A DNA stretch of 64,000 nt from Thermoguttaceae bacterium (GTDB lineage Bacteria > Planctomycetota > Planctomycetia > Pirellulales > Thermoguttaceae): positions 1 through 64,000 of the forward strand of contig JANXBW010000007.1 in assembly GCA_025060325.1 (NCBI GenBank), read 5' to 3'. The notes beneath the pieces are model-generated. The model was not told the origin of the DNA. It did not search any database and saw only the letters and a list, made by a program, of their open reading frames with translations. This document shows, in pieces, positions 35,035 to 43,806 of this stretch (position 1 is the stretch's first letter; the number at the start of each line of letters is the position of its first letter). The position numbers and the translations under genes were made by a program.

Positions 35035-37977
35035 CTAACGGCGGGAAAGATCGATTGCTTGGAGCTCGCCCCAACTTGGCCCGGCGGCAAGGTCGACTTT
35101 AAGCGGCACTCGTAAGGGATAAGCGCTGGCCATTACTTCGCCCACAAGGACCGCCGTCTCAGGGAGGGCCTCCTCGGCCACTTCGAACACAAGTTCGTCG
35201 TGGATTTGGAGGAGCATCTGGGCGGGCAATTTCCGCCGTGCAATTTCCCGATCGATTCCGATCATGGCCAGTTTGATTAAGTCGGCGGCGGAACCTTGGA
35301 TCACCGTGTTGATGGCTGTTCGCTCGGCCAAGTTTTTCTGCCGACCGGGATTGGCACGCACTCCGGAGATGGGTCGACGCCGCCCGAGAATCGTTGTCAC
35401 GTAACCATTCTCCCGGCAGGTACGGAGGACTTCGGCCATGAAGCTCTCAATGGCCGGGTAACTTGCGAAATAAGCGTCGATGAATTGGGCAGCTTCTTCC
35501 TGGGGAATTCGTAATTGCTGGGCAAGCCCATATGGTGTCTGGCCGTATATGACGCCGAAATTGACCGCCTTGGCTTTCCGCCGCATCTCCGGCGTCACTT
35601 CCGCAAGGGGCACGCCGTAAATCTGACTGGCCACTCGGGCGTGGATGTCCTCATCGCGAGCAAATGCCTCGCAAAGCCGAGGATCCTGAGAAAAGTGCGC
35701 AAGCACCCGAAGTTCAATCTGGGAATAGTCCGCCGACAAAAGTTTCCAACCCTTGCGGCCGGGGACAAAAGCGGAGCGGATTTGCCGGCCCTCTTCGGTG
35801 CGAACCGGGATGTTTTGCAGGTTCGGATCGCTTGAACTGAGTCGCCCCGTGGCCGTCACCGCTTGATGGAAGGACGCATGGATCCTGCCGGTGTGCGGGC
35901 AGATCATCTCCGGTAATGCCTGGACATACGTTCCCAAAAGTTTGGCAATCTGACGGTACTCCACTAACTTAGGCACGACCGGGTGGGCGTCGACAAGCTC
36001 TTCCAGCACCTCCACATCCGTGCTTGGTCCCGTCGCTGTCTTTTTGATCACTGGCAGCCCGAGCTTTTCGAAAAGAACCTGCTGAAGCTGTTTAGGCGAA
36101 TTGATGTTAAACACCTCTCCGGCCAGGGTGTGGATTTCCGCTTCCAACCGGGCAAGCCGCTCGGAAAGCTCTCGTTCCAGCCGGGCAAGCACTTCCGGGT
36201 CAACACGTACGCCTGTGTACTCCATCTCCGCCAGGACGGAAACAAGTGGCATCTCTACGTCCTCAAAAAGCCGGGAAAGGCCGGTCTCTCCCAGCTTCTG
36301 GCGGAGAATGGCCTCCAAACGCAGCGGCAAAACAGCATCGTCTACAGCGTAGGGAACAATCTCGGCAAGCGGAACCTCGTCCATACGACGCTGACGTTTA
36401 CCGCTGCCGATGAGACTTCCGATCTTGATCGTCTGGTAACCCAAAAAACGGTACGCAAGTTCATCGAGCCCGTGGCTTCGTGCCCCTGGTTCAAGCAGGT
36501 AGCTAGCCACCATGCAATCGAAGCTAGCCCCGGCCACCTTGATCCCGGCGCATCGGAGTACCACCAAATCGTACTTGAGGTTTTGCCCAATTTTGACAAC
36601 ACCTGGATCCTCAAGGACCGGCCGGATAAGTTCAATCACAATAGACTCATCCAGCCGGGGTTCGCCTGCCGGGGCACGTATGGGGATGTACCAGCCTTCC
36701 TCCGGTGAACAGGCCATTGAAATCCCCACAAGCTTTGCCCAGCGAGGCCGGATGTCGGTCGTCTCAGTGTCCAGAGACATCCGACCGGCAGAACGAATCC
36801 GCCGAAGGATCTTTTTTAATTCGTCGACAGAAGTGATGGCGTGCCGCTTTGGCGGAGGAGGCCCCTCCACCTTGACGGTGGGGGCTTGACCAACCCAGTG
36901 TTCAAAATCGCGCGCCAAGCTGCGAAAACCGAGCCGACGGAAAAGCTCTCGGACACGCTCCTGGTCAACGCAGGCCGGCGTCACTGGTCGCCAATCAATG
37001 CGAACCGGTACATCCGTACAAAGCCGGACCAATTCCCGGCTCAAAAGGGCCTCTTTTTGGTGCGCAAGCACAAGCTCTCGCAAATTTGGCCGGAGTTTAC
37101 TTGCCCCATCGGCCAGCAGGGCGTCCAAAGATCCGTAGCATTCAAGAATCTGCTGAGCTGTCTTCGGCCCCACTTTGGGGATGCCTGGGACATTATCTGT
37201 CGAATCGCCAACTAATGCCTGAAAGTCCACAACCTGCCCCGGTTCGATCCCCCACTCGGCCTTCAAAGCGGCGAGATCGAAAACCTGATCTTTGCGAATG
37301 TTGTACAGAAAAACCCGATCGGAAATAAGCTGACGGCAGTCTTTGTCCCCTGTGACCAAATAGCAGGTGCCACCGGCCTCCTCTGTGAGCCGAGCCACGG
37401 TGGCCATGACGTCGTCTGCCTCGTAGCCGACACAGCCCAGGAGGGGGATACCAAAAGCTTCGATCAATTCGTAGACAAGAGCAATCTGTGTTTGCAAATC
37501 CTCGGGCATTTCTGGCCGATTGGCTTTGTAGGCCTCGTATTTCTCGTGCCGGAAGGTCTTGCCTGGCACATCGATCGCGCAAAAAAGAAAGTCGGGTTTT
37601 TTCTGGCGAAGAAGAAACAGAATATCCCGGGCAAAGCCAAAGACTACCGCCACGGGCTCCCCCTGAGGGCTTGCCATCTCTGGCATAGCGTGGTACAGCT
37701 GATGGACAAGTGCATGCGTGTCAACGATCCAGACGCTTTTCTCCTCCAAGGGTGGCGGCGCTGCCAGAGGCGAATCGGCCGGCTGAAACTCCTCCCGACT
37801 AGCAACCGCTGCCGCTTGGGGGGAAAGCTCCGCTCGAGAAGACTTCGCACCGCCGGCCGTCACAGAAGGAGCAGAGCGGCCCGCTTGCTTTGGCCCCGTG
37901 CTTGCTTGCGGTGGCTGATGAGAGAGTTTTCCCCAGCCTTCAAACTCAAGTTGCGTGTCTTTCTTTTTTCGTGCCAT
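35035..37977 (-). CDS. polA: DNA polymerase I with 5'-3' and 3'-5' exonuclease domains
   Basis: 980 residues, longer than the usual 850-930. About 80 polar, low-complexity residues precede the 5'-3' exonuclease domain, which starts at VWIVDTHALVHQLYHA and contains YEADDVMAT and DSTDNVPGIPKVGPKTA. The 3'-5' proofreading domain (about 375-560) keeps its acidic residues: LDTETTDI, NLKYDLVVL and YAVDDAVLPL. The polymerase domain has motif A DYSQIELRVLAH, motif B RRKAKAVNFGVIYG and motif C IHDELVFEV. Phe in the O-helix position suggests discrimination against dideoxynucleotides. The ATG at 37977 has AGGGG upstream; the longer reading frame to 38109 has a non-homologous N-terminus. It acts in repair and Okazaki fragment processing. 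Confidence 0.96.
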   Translation of the reverse strand: MARKKKDTQLEFEGWGKLSHQPPQASTGPKQAGRSAPSVTAGGAKSSRAELSPQAAAVASREEFQPADSPLAAPPPLEEKSVWIVDTHALVHQLYHAMPEMASPQGEPVAVVFGFARDILFLLRQKKPDFLFCAIDVPGKTFRHEKYEAYKANRPEMPEDLQTQIALVYELIEAFGIPLLGCVGYEADDVMATVARLTEEAGGTCYLVTGDKDCRQLISDRVFLYNIRKDQVFDLAALKAEWGIEPGQVVDFQALVGDSTDNVPGIPKVGPKTAQQILECYGSLDALLADGASKLRPNLRELVLAHQKEALLSRELVRLCTDVPVRIDWRPVTPACVDQERVRELFRRLGFRSLARDFEHWVGQAPTVKVEGPPPPKRHAITSVDELKKILRRIRSAGRMSLDTETTDIRPRWAKLVGISMACSPEEGWYIPIRAPAGEPRLDESIVIELIRPVLEDPGVVKIGQNLKYDLVVLRCAGIKVAGASFDCMVASYLLEPGARSHGLDELAYRFLGYQTIKIGSLIGSGKRQRRMDEVPLAEIVPYAVDDAVLPLRLEAILRQKLGETGLSRLFEDVEMPLVSVLAEMEYTGVRVDPEVLARLERELSERLARLEAEIHTLAGEVFNINSPKQLQQVLFEKLGLPVIKKTATGPSTDVEVLEELVDAHPVVPKLVEYRQIAKLLGTYVQALPEMICPHTGRIHASFHQAVTATGRLSSSDPNLQNIPVRTEEGRQIRSAFVPGRKGWKLLSADYSQIELRVLAHFSQDPRLCEAFARDEDIHARVASQIYGVPLAEVTPEMRRKAKAVNFGVIYGQTPYGLAQQLRIPQEEAAQFIDAYFASYPAIESFMAEVLRTCRENGYVTTILGRRRPISGVRANPGRQKNLAERTAINTVIQGSAADLIKLAMIGIDREIARRKLPAQMLLQIHDELVFEVAEEALPETAVLVGEVMASAYPLRVPLKVDLAAGPSWGELQAIDLSRR

Positions 37978-38168
37978 AGCAGGCCCCTTGTCCCCCGGCC
38001 AGCTGTATTCGTTGACGGCATCCTCGAACGGCGATAGATTATTCAAGAGGACATAATTGGAAGCTTGAACGAGCAAGCGCAGGCGGCAGTCGCAACCGTT
38101 CCGCGTCAATTTTCGGCCTGGCCACCGCTTGATGCCAAATTCATCAAACCACCCGGCGGGACCCCGCC

Positions 38169-38729
38169 ATGTCCGTCACCTATTTTAAGCGATACCGGAT
38201 GGAGGCGGATCTTCACGACCTGCCCCTTCATTGGCCGCAAGTCCCCGCTGGATACCGCCTCCTCCCATGGTGCCAGGAACTTTTGGATCTTCATGCCGAG
38301 GTGAAATACCTCAGCTTCCGCCACGAATTGGATGCCCAACTTTTCCCTTGCTTCACCGATCTTGCTGCTTGTCGTCGCCTGATGCGGGATATTGCAAGTC
38401 GAGAAGGTTTTCTCCCCGATGCGACCTGGCTGGCCGTGTGTTATCGGGGGCCGGACTGGCTGCTTGAACCCTGCGGAACGATCCAAGCCGTTGTTGATTC
38501 CTGCGGCGAAGGATGGATTCAAAACGTCGGGGTGGTTCCTCAACACCGTCGACGAGGAATCGGCACGTGTTTACTGCGGCATTGCTTGGCCGGGTGTGCC
38601 CGTGCCGGTCTTAAGCGAGTCCACCTTGAAGTAACAGCCGACAACCTGCCGGCCGTCGCCCTTTATCAACGGGTTGGGTTTTCGGTGGCTCGGACGATCT
38701 TCAAACCGGTAGAAGTCGCCTGGCGTTAA
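38169..38729 (+). CDS. GNAT-family N-acetyltransferase
   Basis: 186 residues. The acetyl-CoA-binding core is typical of RimI-like GNATs: VVPQHRRRGIGTCLLRHCL (the Arg/Gln-x-x-Gly-x-Gly motif A) and LEVTADNLPAVALYQRVGF (motif B with the Asn and Tyr). The N-terminal 90 residues are less conserved and include a CRRLMRDIASREGFLPDATWL segment. The ATG follows a weak Shine-Dalgarno sequence. It lies in the gap between polA and zwf and is transcribed in the opposite direction to both. The substrate is not predictable. Confidence 0.85.
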   Translation: MSVTYFKRYRMEADLHDLPLHWPQVPAGYRLLPWCQELLDLHAEVKYLSFRHELDAQLFPCFTDLAACRRLMRDIASREGFLPDATWLAVCYRGPDWLLEPCGTIQAVVDSCGEGWIQNVGVVPQHRRRGIGTCLLRHCLAGCARAGLKRVHLEVTADNLPAVALYQRVGFSVARTIFKPVEVAWR

Positions 38730-38838
38730 TACCCCGGGGGCAAGCTGTCAACGCCCACGCTTCTCAGCCCAATAAACCTATCTTGGTTTTGACATCAGCC
38801 AGATAGCCCTTTTCGGGGAAAGATCTATCGACAATGAC

Positions 38839-40290
38839 TTACGGTAACACCGGGCAGACGTTGAACCAGCGGCGGCCTTGGGCTTCCATCCATTGCTCGG
38901 AAATGGGCGGTCCCCACTCGCCCGCCTCATACAGGGCAAGCGGCGGTTGACCTGCTTCCCACGCTTCCAGGATCGGGTCGATAATCCCCCAGGCTAGCTC
39001 CACTTCATCGGATCGAGCAAACAGGCTGGCATCTCCGTGCATCACATCAAGAAGCAGCCGTTGGTATGCGTCCGGCATGTCGTCGGCGAATTTTTGCCGG
39101 AATTGAAAGCTCAAATCTGTAAGCCGCAGCTGCATCCCTGCGTCCGGCACTTTGGTGTGGAAATGGAGCTGGATACCTTCGGCAGGCTGAATTTGAATAA
39201 CCAGACGGTTGGCTTCTTTGACCGACCGCGGCCCGGTGGCAAACATCATGTGGGGCGGCAGTTGAAATTGGATGACAATTTGCGTGGTGTTGCACTCCAT
39301 AGCCTTTCCAGAACGAAGGTAGAAGGGGACTCCTTTCCACCGCCAGTTCTCCACATACAAGCGAACCGCGGCAAAGGTAGCCGTCGTGCTGTGGGGACGG
39401 ACATTCGGCTCGTCGCGGTACTTGCGATATTGACCGCGGACAGTTGCCTCGGCCACCTCTTCCGGACGCATTGGGGTAATTGCTCGCAAAACTTTGACCT
39501 TCTCGTCCCGGATAAAGTCCGCGTCGAAACGGGCGGGGGCTTCCATCGCTGTTAGCGTCAACAATTGCAGTAAATGATTTTGAAACATGTCCCGAAGAAC
39601 CCCTGCCGAATCATAATAGGCCCCCCGCGTACCTACTGTGCCCGCCTCCGCTGCGGTAATCTGTACATGGTCGATGTAGTTACGGTTCCAAATCGGCTCG
39701 AAGATCGAATTGGCAAATCGCAAGACTAGTAAATTCTGGACCGTTTCCTTGCCCAGATAGTGATCGATGCGGAAGATCTGATGTTCGCGAAAAACCTCGT
39801 GCAGCACAGAATTAAGTTGCCGCGCCGTAGCCAAATTGGTCCCGAAGGGCTTTTCCACTACAATCCGGCGCGGTCCCGATTCTTCCGCGGCCATCCCGGC
39901 TATGCCCAGGTGGCGCACGGCAATTTCGTAAAACTCTGGTGCCGTAGCCAGGTAGTAAACGCGGACCGTCGGCTGCTCGCCTTCAAGCTCCCTTACGGCA
40001 GCCTCCAGCCGCGGAAAACTTTCGGGATCGGTGATGTCGCCCGGCCGATAAAAGAGGCAAGGGGCAAACTGGTCCCAGACGGTCGGATCGAACTTTGCGC
40101 CGACAAATTCCCTGGTGGTCCTTTGGAGGTAATCCCGCCAGGCGTCATCGGAATAGGGGGTTCGGGAAAAACCAACCACCCGAATGTTCGCCGGTAAGCG
40201 TCCTTTTCGCTTTAGTTCGTAAAGTGCGGGAACCAATTTCCGCCGTGTGAGATCCCCTGAAGCGCCGAAAATGACAATCATCTGATTCAT
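38839..40290 (-). CDS. zwf: Glucose-6-phosphate 1-dehydrogenase
   Basis: 483 residues, the normal length for bacterial G6PD, the first step of the oxidative pentose phosphate route (glucose-6-phosphate plus NADP+ to 6-phosphogluconolactone). The dinucleotide-binding motif IFGASGDLTRRKL is at the N-terminus. The substrate-binding signature RIDHYLGKETVQNLL carries the catalytic His, followed by FANSIFEPIWNRNYIDHVQIT. KVLRAITP and the C-terminal LLLDVMHGD are also conserved. No partner gene such as pgl or gnd is adjacent. A 15-base perfect palindrome lies about 205 bases upstream. Confidence 0.96.
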   Translation of the reverse strand: MNQMIVIFGASGDLTRRKLVPALYELKRKGRLPANIRVVGFSRTPYSDDAWRDYLQRTTREFVGAKFDPTVWDQFAPCLFYRPGDITDPESFPRLEAAVRELEGEQPTVRVYYLATAPEFYEIAVRHLGIAGMAAEESGPRRIVVEKPFGTNLATARQLNSVLHEVFREHQIFRIDHYLGKETVQNLLVLRFANSIFEPIWNRNYIDHVQITAAEAGTVGTRGAYYDSAGVLRDMFQNHLLQLLTLTAMEAPARFDADFIRDEKVKVLRAITPMRPEEVAEATVRGQYRKYRDEPNVRPHSTTATFAAVRLYVENWRWKGVPFYLRSGKAMECNTTQIVIQFQLPPHMMFATGPRSVKEANRLVIQIQPAEGIQLHFHTKVPDAGMQLRLTDLSFQFRQKFADDMPDAYQRLLLDVMHGDASLFARSDEVELAWGIIDPILEAWEAGQPPLALYEAGEWGPPISEQWMEAQGRRWFNVCPVLP

Positions 40291-40494
40291 CGATCATTTC
40301 CCTCGCCGCGCGCTCGAATCTCTCCAAATAATGCGAGAAGCCCCTACCACCAAACCACTTCCTCGGATCACTCACTAGGCCCATTAAACGGAACATGCCT
40401 TGGGCGTCGAACCGAGCCTTCGGTCCCCTTGCCGTCCACCTCCCTTCACGGCTGCTTGCAAAAAAACAGCCAATTGAGAAAGCCCCCCGATCAT

Positions 40495-40509
40495 CGCGGA
40501 AATTCCGCG
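40495..40509. promoter_or_regulatory. Perfect palindrome CGCGGAAATTCCGCG upstream of zwf
   Basis: Seven-base arms around one central base, in the 355 bp spacer (40291-40645) between trkA and zwf. It has the form of a binding site for a dimeric regulator. Nothing else was seen in this spacer. Confidence 0.4.
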
Positions 40510-40645
40510 GACTGACGCCCGAAGCCTGGCTGTCGATTTCACCTTGGGATTACAAGGCGACGATTTAGCCAATAATCATTGCGGCTGCCCGGTCCGGGAT
40601 AGGGGCGGGGCCGTTTTGCTCACCGCTATCAAGCTATTGCTAGTG

Positions 40646-41995
40646 CTATTCAGCTCCCTCGGCCGAAAACTGCTCAATCACTTGTTCGATCGCAGCGTCC
40701 CGGACCAAAACGACCACTGTATCCCCCGGCTGGATGCGGTCGTCAGCCCCCGGTGTCCAGGCATATTCTTCCCGGATGACCGCAGCGACCAGCGACTGAG
40801 AGGGAAGTCCGACCCGGGCTAATTCATCGCGAGTAGCCGGAGCACCTTCCGGGACTTCGATCTCCAAGACGAAGATGCCACTCCGCTCGGCCAAGGGGAT
40901 TCGCGAGACCACTGGCCCCCGCGTCAGAAAGCTTCGGACTTGCCGGGCCATCACCACCCGGGGACTAATCGCTACCTCAATCCCCAGCTTGTGGACGACA
41001 TTGGCATAGTCGGGGCGGGCGACGATGGCCATCGCTCTCTTGACGCCCAAGTCGAGAGCCTCCACGCATGCGATAATGTTGTCCTCGTCGTCCCCTGTGC
41101 AGGCGACAAAGACATCGGCGTCTCCTACCCGCTCTTCCTCAAGAATTGACCTTTGCTGGGCATCCGCGTGGATGACCGTCACTTTTTGCAAGTGTGCAGC
41201 GAGGAATTGACACCTTTCCGGATTGCTCTCCAAGAGCAAAACGCCAAACTGAGGGTTATCAAGCATTTGCGCCAAGTGATAGCCGGTCTCCCCACCGCCG
41301 GCGATGACCACGCGAAGCCGAGATAGCTCAATACCAAAAAGATCGTAAACTTTTCGCAGTTGATCCCGCTCACCCACAAGGATCACTCGGTCGCCGACAG
41401 CGACAACGTCATCCGCGCCGGCAATAAACCAGGTCCCATCGCGAAAGATCGAGCCAACCCGAACCCCTTTTGGCAGCCGGAGATTGCGAAGCGGAGTCCC
41501 GACGGCCGGGACCTTCTCCCGGATCGGGACCTCCTGAATCTCCAGTTCCCCCCGGACGAGACTTTCGACCAAAAGGAGCTCCGATCCGCGAATCGCCCGG
41601 AAGAGCTCCATCGCTGCCAGGTGTTCCAAGCTTAGTAACCGGTCGATGCGAAAGTGTCGCCGGTAGTCGAAAGTGCTATAGTCGCGATAGATCGGGGCAT
41701 AGACCCGGGCAATTGACCGCCGACTTCCCATCGCCTTGGCCAAACTAGCTGCGACGAGGTTAACTTCGTCGGAATTTGTGACGGCCAGGCAGATGTCGGC
41801 ACTTCCCACCCCCGCCTGGAAAAGAACGCTCGACTGGGCTGCCTCACCGGCAATGCCGCGGACATCAAGCTCGTCATTGATCCGCTGAATGATGGCCGGA
41901 TTGCGATCGACCACCGTGACCTCATGCCGCTCCTGGGCCAACATCGCGGCGATATTCCGGCCGACAGTTCCCGCACCTAGGACGACGATCTGCAT
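40646..41995 (-). CDS. trkA: Trk potassium uptake regulatory protein TrkA
   Basis: 449 residues, a duplicated RCK protein that gates the TrkH/TrkG potassium channel in response to nucleotides. Two NAD-binding Rossmann halves are visible: VVLGAGTVGRNIA with VVDRNPAIIQRIND, and RVVIAGGGETGYHLAQML with LLESNPERCQFLA. Each is followed by a TrkA_C domain, the last ending in PGDTVVVLVRDAAIEQVIEQF. No trkH gene is adjacent; the neighbouring upstream genes encode small membrane proteins with no channel features. The start is well placed, since the first Rossmann strand normally begins within five residues. Confidence 0.95.
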   Translation of the reverse strand: MQIVVLGAGTVGRNIAAMLAQERHEVTVVDRNPAIIQRINDELDVRGIAGEAAQSSVLFQAGVGSADICLAVTNSDEVNLVAASLAKAMGSRRSIARVYAPIYRDYSTFDYRRHFRIDRLLSLEHLAAMELFRAIRGSELLLVESLVRGELEIQEVPIREKVPAVGTPLRNLRLPKGVRVGSIFRDGTWFIAGADDVVAVGDRVILVGERDQLRKVYDLFGIELSRLRVVIAGGGETGYHLAQMLDNPQFGVLLLESNPERCQFLAAHLQKVTVIHADAQQRSILEEERVGDADVFVACTGDDEDNIIACVEALDLGVKRAMAIVARPDYANVVHKLGIEVAISPRVVMARQVRSFLTRGPVVSRIPLAERSGIFVLEIEVPEGAPATRDELARVGLPSQSLVAAVIREEYAWTPGADDRIQPGDTVVVLVRDAAIEQVIEQFSAEGAE

Positions 41996-42073
41996 AGGTA
42001 CCCCCTACACAGCGAATAAGTCAGCCCACTGTGGCACCTCGAAGGTTGCACAAATCGGCCACGAGGGCCCCAC

Positions 42074-42280
42074 TTATTGGAACCACGTGAGGATGACCAA
42101 AACTGCCAACAAGATAAGCATAAAAGTGACGATCCAGCGGGCAACTCGGAGGGAATAGCGAAAGATCTCCGGGAGGGTCTCAAAACGAGTGGCGGCATAG
42201 ACAAGGGCAATTGCCACGATAAGGGGGACGGCAAACCACAGGTCATTGGACCATATAGCTTCCCACCAAGAACGCTGCAC
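42074..42280 (-). CDS. Small membrane protein, unknown function
   Basis: 68 residues from a GTG start with AAAGGA seven bases upstream. Two membrane segments are clear: LWFAVPLIVAIALVYAAT and WIVTFMLILLAVLVILTW. They are joined by a basic loop TRFETLPEIFRYSLRVAR. An upstream in-frame GTG at 42409 would add 43 residues of unlikely composition. It lies about 80 bp upstream of trkA on the same strand and downstream of the DUF6677-like gene. No function is known; an accessory role in the membrane with its neighbours is only a guess. Confidence 0.7.
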   Translation of the reverse strand: MQRSWWEAIWSNDLWFAVPLIVAIALVYAATRFETLPEIFRYSLRVARWIVTFMLILLAVLVILTWFQ

Positions 42281-42612
42281 GTCGGGATCCTTTGGCAAAA
42301 AGGACGGATTGTAAACGGGCGAGATTGAAACTGACCCCCAACTTGACAGGCTAATCTCTGAAAGCTTTAAACAGTGCCCCCTGGCTTCGAACGCAAATTG
42401 GCGTGCCACAACGACGTTCCGACCGACAGGTCATGGAGCCCGTAGGGCCGAGAACATCGTCACCCACTTCGCTCGCGACCCTTGGAACACCAGGTCTAGC
42501 GGCTCGCTCTGCCGGAAAGGCACGCGGAAGGCTGGGGAGAACATTCGTCCCCGAAAGGCGTGCTTCCCGATACCAGCCAAAAAAACTTTTCAAAATAAGC
42601 CCTCTCTCCCTG
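42281..42612. other. Spacer between two small membrane-protein genes
   Basis: 332 bp between the DUF6677-like gene and the 68-residue protein gene, all on the minus strand. No further gene, strong hairpin or promoter was recognised. Confidence 0.35.
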
Positions 42613-43221
42613 CTAGCCTTCAGACGCCGGTTCGTCCGGATGCTCCTCCTCTTCCCCAGCCACCGGACCGCCCCAGGCATCGTAAATCACCAGAATGTTC
42701 AAAAGTCCCGCGATCGCCGTATAAACCGTCCCTAGGTCAAAGAAGCGGTGCAGCCGTTTCTGGAGGGTGTCCAAGGTGTAGGGTGGGGCGAGGTCCTGCG
42801 GATCCTCGCGATCCGGCCCAAGAATAGGTGGCGCCATAAAATAGTGCCAAAGCGGTTCTTTTCCCGAATTTACCCGAATAGCCTGAATTATCGCCGGCAG
42901 AACCGGCACTCCGACCCACATCTGACCGAAAAACCACAGCCGGCGATCACCGGGCCGCATCGAAAAGTACACGACTCTTCCCCAGCCCAGTTCGCGACTA
43001 CCGCCAAGAAAGAGTCCCCAGACGAAAATGGTCATAATCGTGATCGAAAAAAGAATTGCTTTGTGAGTCCGCCCCTGGTAAAGGTGACCAAGGCCCGGGA
43101 ATACCCAGGCAAGAAAAGCTGCGACCCACGGGTCCCGCAACTCTATCGTGGGGGCGGCCATTTGGGCGGAGGCCCTGGGCGGTTCGCCCCGCGGCGAACT
43201 TGCGCGTGGTTGGTGCTCCAT
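42613..43221 (-). CDS. DUF6677-type membrane protein
   Basis: 202 residues. The N-terminal DPWVAAFLAWVFPGLGHLYQGR is characteristic of the planctomycete DUF6677 family and resembles the TM2-like pattern PGLGHLYQGR. Four hydrophobic stretches follow: AILFSITIMTIFVWGLFLGG, FFGQMWVGVPVLPAIIQ, the HYFMAPPILG loop and YTAIAGLLNILVIYDAW. The C-terminus is acidic. The ATG at 43221 has AGGA upstream; a GTG at 43239 is in frame and possible. It precedes the 68-residue protein and trkA on the same strand. Function unknown. Confidence 0.78.
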   Translation of the reverse strand: MEHQPRASSPRGEPPRASAQMAAPTIELRDPWVAAFLAWVFPGLGHLYQGRTHKAILFSITIMTIFVWGLFLGGSRELGWGRVVYFSMRPGDRRLWFFGQMWVGVPVLPAIIQAIRVNSGKEPLWHYFMAPPILGPDREDPQDLAPPYTLDTLQKRLHRFFDLGTVYTAIAGLLNILVIYDAWGGPVAGEEEEHPDEPASEG

Positions 43222-43806
43222 AAGAAGGTCCTGTTTCACACGAGGCTAAGACTCACCGGGTAGTCGAAAACCCTTAATCGTGGCCCCTTGACCGATCGGG
43301 TTCCCTTTACGGCGTAAAGGCTTTCCCCGTAGCGGGTCCCAACTTTCCGAGCCCTGCGTATCCGTGCTCGTATGCCGCCCTTCGGAATGCTGGCCTCTCA
43401 CGGGCTAGGTTTACCCAAATTAACCGCAAGGCGACTGCTGTCTGGGGCTAATATCCAACTTTCGGCGGGCGAATGATCGCCCCTGTAGGCTCTGAGGGGT
43501 TTGGGCGGACGATTACCCGCTTTGTTTCCCTCGCCAATTAGCTCCCAGGGATGGGGGCGTCGAGTCTCTCAAGTGTATTTCGGGCAAACCTTGCTGCCCA
43601 GCATCCACCCCGCCGGCGGCTCTCTGTCCGGCGCCCGGAAGGAACAAAACGATCATGGAACTTGGCCAAGAAATCGTCGGCCCCGTAGCGGAAATCACAG
43701 CCAGACCGGTAATTGTGGCGGGAAAGAAACCAACCGGGCAGGTCATGTAGCTCGGGGCAAAATGAGGGCGGACGAGTTTCCGCAAATTAGCGACTGTATC
43801 CCCGGG
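43222..43806. other. Spacer between dprA and the DUF6677-like gene
   Basis: 585 bp. It contains a perfect hairpin CCTTTAC/GTAAAGG with a 3-base loop at 43314-43330, about 95 bases upstream of the DUF6677-like gene. A 31-codon plus-strand reading frame (43655-43750) with a Shine-Dalgarno-like sequence is treated as a finding. Confidence 0.4.
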
